Below are positions 44,432-45,376 of a stretch of DNA of 45,376 nt, piece by piece. Source of the DNA: Desulfobacteraceae bacterium. Its GTDB lineage: Bacteria; Desulfobacterota; Desulfobacteria; Desulfobacterales; Desulfococcaceae. The notes under the pieces were generated by a model. That model was not told the DNA's origin and ran no database searches. It saw only the letters and a program-made list of their open reading frames with translations. The stretch covers positions 1-45,376 of the forward strand of contig JAABRU010000042.1 in the NCBI GenBank assembly GCA_011390755.1, written 5' to 3'. The position numbers were made by a program, and so were the translations under genes. Numbering within the stretch: the stretch's first letter is position 1; the number at the start of each line of letters is the position of its first letter.

Positions 44432-45376
44432 TGGAACAGGAAAATCATAGCGGAACAGAACAGTTCCCCGGCATCCACGATAAATTCTTCCGGGAAACCT
44501 TCGGTCGCAGGGATGTGGCGCAGGGTTTTCTGGAGACCTATCTTCCGGAGGATATACGGAAACAGACGGATCTCCGCACCCTGCGCATCCGCAAGGACAG
44601 TTTTGTGGACAGGGAACTGCGGGAGCATTTTTCCGATATTCTCTATACCGTGCGCTTTGCCGGTGCGGAGCTGTTCCTGTACCTGCTGTTCGAGCACAAA
44701 AGTTACCCGGACAGACTCACGGCCTTCCAGCTGCTGCGCTATATTGTGAAATTATGGGAACTGTATCTCAAACAGAATAAAAATGCGCAGAAACTGCCGC
44801 CGGTACTGCCCATGCTGCTGTACCACGGCAGATCGGAATGGAATATACCCGGAAATTTCCGGAGTCTTGTGGACGGGGGAGAAAACCCGGCCCTGAAAAG
44901 ATACATCCCGGAATTCGATTATCACATCTTTGATATTTCCCATCTGCCCGATGAGGAAATCCGGGGACGGATTTTCAGTCGCATGGTGCTGCTGACGGCC
45001 AAATATGTGTTCCGGCCCGACCTGCGGGAAAAACTCCCGGAAATTCTTTCGCTCTTCCGCCAGGTCGCTGACCGGAATACGGCTCTGGAAATGCTGGAAG
45101 TCCTGCTCCGTTACCTGGTGCGGGCCACAGGTTCTTTCGGAGAAGAGGATGTGAAGGAAATTCTCGGTAAAACGGACATAGGGGAGGATATTATGCAGAC
45201 TTTTATTGATAAATACGTTCATCAGGGATTACAGCAGGGATTGCAGCAGGGATTGCAGCAGCAGATTCGAATTCTCCTGAAAATGATGGAAAAGCGTTTC
45301 GGCACACTGCCGCAGCAGGTGAAGGAAAAGATTGAATCCGCAGACTCCGAAAACATTGAAAAATGGAGTCTGCGCC
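44431..45376 (+). CDS. Rpn-family nuclease / putative transposase (copy 2, cut by window edge)
   Basis: At least 315 residues, no stop before the edge. It starts MEQENHSGTEQFPGIHDKFF, then tracks copy 1 almost residue for residue with intact FEHKSYPD. By eye about nine tenths of residues agree. Differences cluster at the N-terminus and in the tail, where GLQQGLQQGLQQQ replaces REQGQ as a small in-frame repeat expansion (nucleotides about 45227-45262). Its start codon overlaps the stop of copy 1 (TGATG), so both are one transcript. The tandem arrangement looks like a local duplication. Confidence 0.87.
   Translation, partial: MEQENHSGTEQFPGIHDKFFRETFGRRDVAQGFLETYLPEDIRKQTDLRTLRIRKDSFVDRELREHFSDILYTVRFAGAELFLYLLFEHKSYPDRLTAFQLLRYIVKLWELYLKQNKNAQKLPPVLPMLLYHGRSEWNIPGNFRSLVDGGENPALKRYIPEFDYHIFDISHLPDEEIRGRIFSRMVLLTAKYVFRPDLREKLPEILSLFRQVADRNTALEMLEVLLRYLVRATGSFGEEDVKEILGKTDIGEDIMQTFIDKYVHQGLQQGLQQGLQQQIRILLKMMEKRFGTLPQQVKEKIESADSENIEKWSLR

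Noticed and set aside
1-45376. tRNA, rRNA and riboswitch search by eye
   Set aside because: No cloverleaf with a proper T-loop and no recognisable rRNA or riboswitch core was seen; weak GGTTCGAAT-like strings lacked the rest of a tRNA.

Overview
The window reads as chromosomal DNA of a sulfate-reducing deltaproteobacterium (Desulfobacterota, probably Desulfobacterales). The evidence is an adjacent aprBA and qmoABC locus (APS reductase and its quinone-interacting partner), many ferredoxin-type proteins, and a housekeeping core in typical proteobacterial order. Intergenic space is unusually long and packed with small palindromic repeats that look like non-autonomous mobile elements, some nested inside others. 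This suggests a large, repeat-rich genome; Desulfonema or Desulfococcus relatives are a guess, not a demonstration.

Layout. 0.1-4.7 kb (minus): a beta-barrel MetA-type protein translationally coupled to a TrpR-like repressor, a 2[4Fe-4S] protein with a possible winged-helix N-terminus, a MenI/YdiI-type hotdog thioesterase and a TetR regulator with a clear candidate operator. 5.1-7.4 kb (plus): hflK and hflC, separated by a repeat. 7.4-8.5 kb: repeats only. 8.5-16.4 kb (minus): aprB-aprA, then a terminator, then qmoA-qmoB-qmoC. Together these pass electrons from the menaquinone pool through Qmo to Apr, which reduces APS to sulfite and AMP. No sat gene is next to them. 16.4-17.7 kb: gene-free repeats. 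17.7-19.6 kb (plus): a YkgJ-type cysteine-cluster protein and an SDR protein lacking the usual catalytic lysine. 20.0-29.1 kb (minus): rpsB-tsf-pyrH-frr-uppS-cdsA and rho-rpmE-prfA-prmC, both housekeeping clusters for translation, termination and envelope-lipid synthesis.

29.1-30.9 kb is a repeat-filled gap leading into an accessory region on the plus strand. 30.9-41.6 kb carries a large helicase with a C-terminal DUF3883-like nuclease fold, a DUF1156 DNA methylase and a DUF499 ATPase. I read this set as a Hma-type (helicase-methylase-ATPase) phage defence operon. Between helicase and methylase sit a toxin-antitoxin pair, a small protein and a retropepsin-like gene. The retropepsin gene is interrupted by a 103-bp palindromic element flanked by a 5-bp target duplication; removing the element plus one duplication restores the reading frame exactly. 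An acyl-CoA-ligase-like gene with altered catalytic motifs follows, then two near-identical tandem Rpn-family nuclease/transposase genes. The second Rpn gene runs off the right edge.

No rRNA, tRNA or CRISPR array was recognised. All repeat families were found by eye within this window, so copy numbers and boundaries are approximate.
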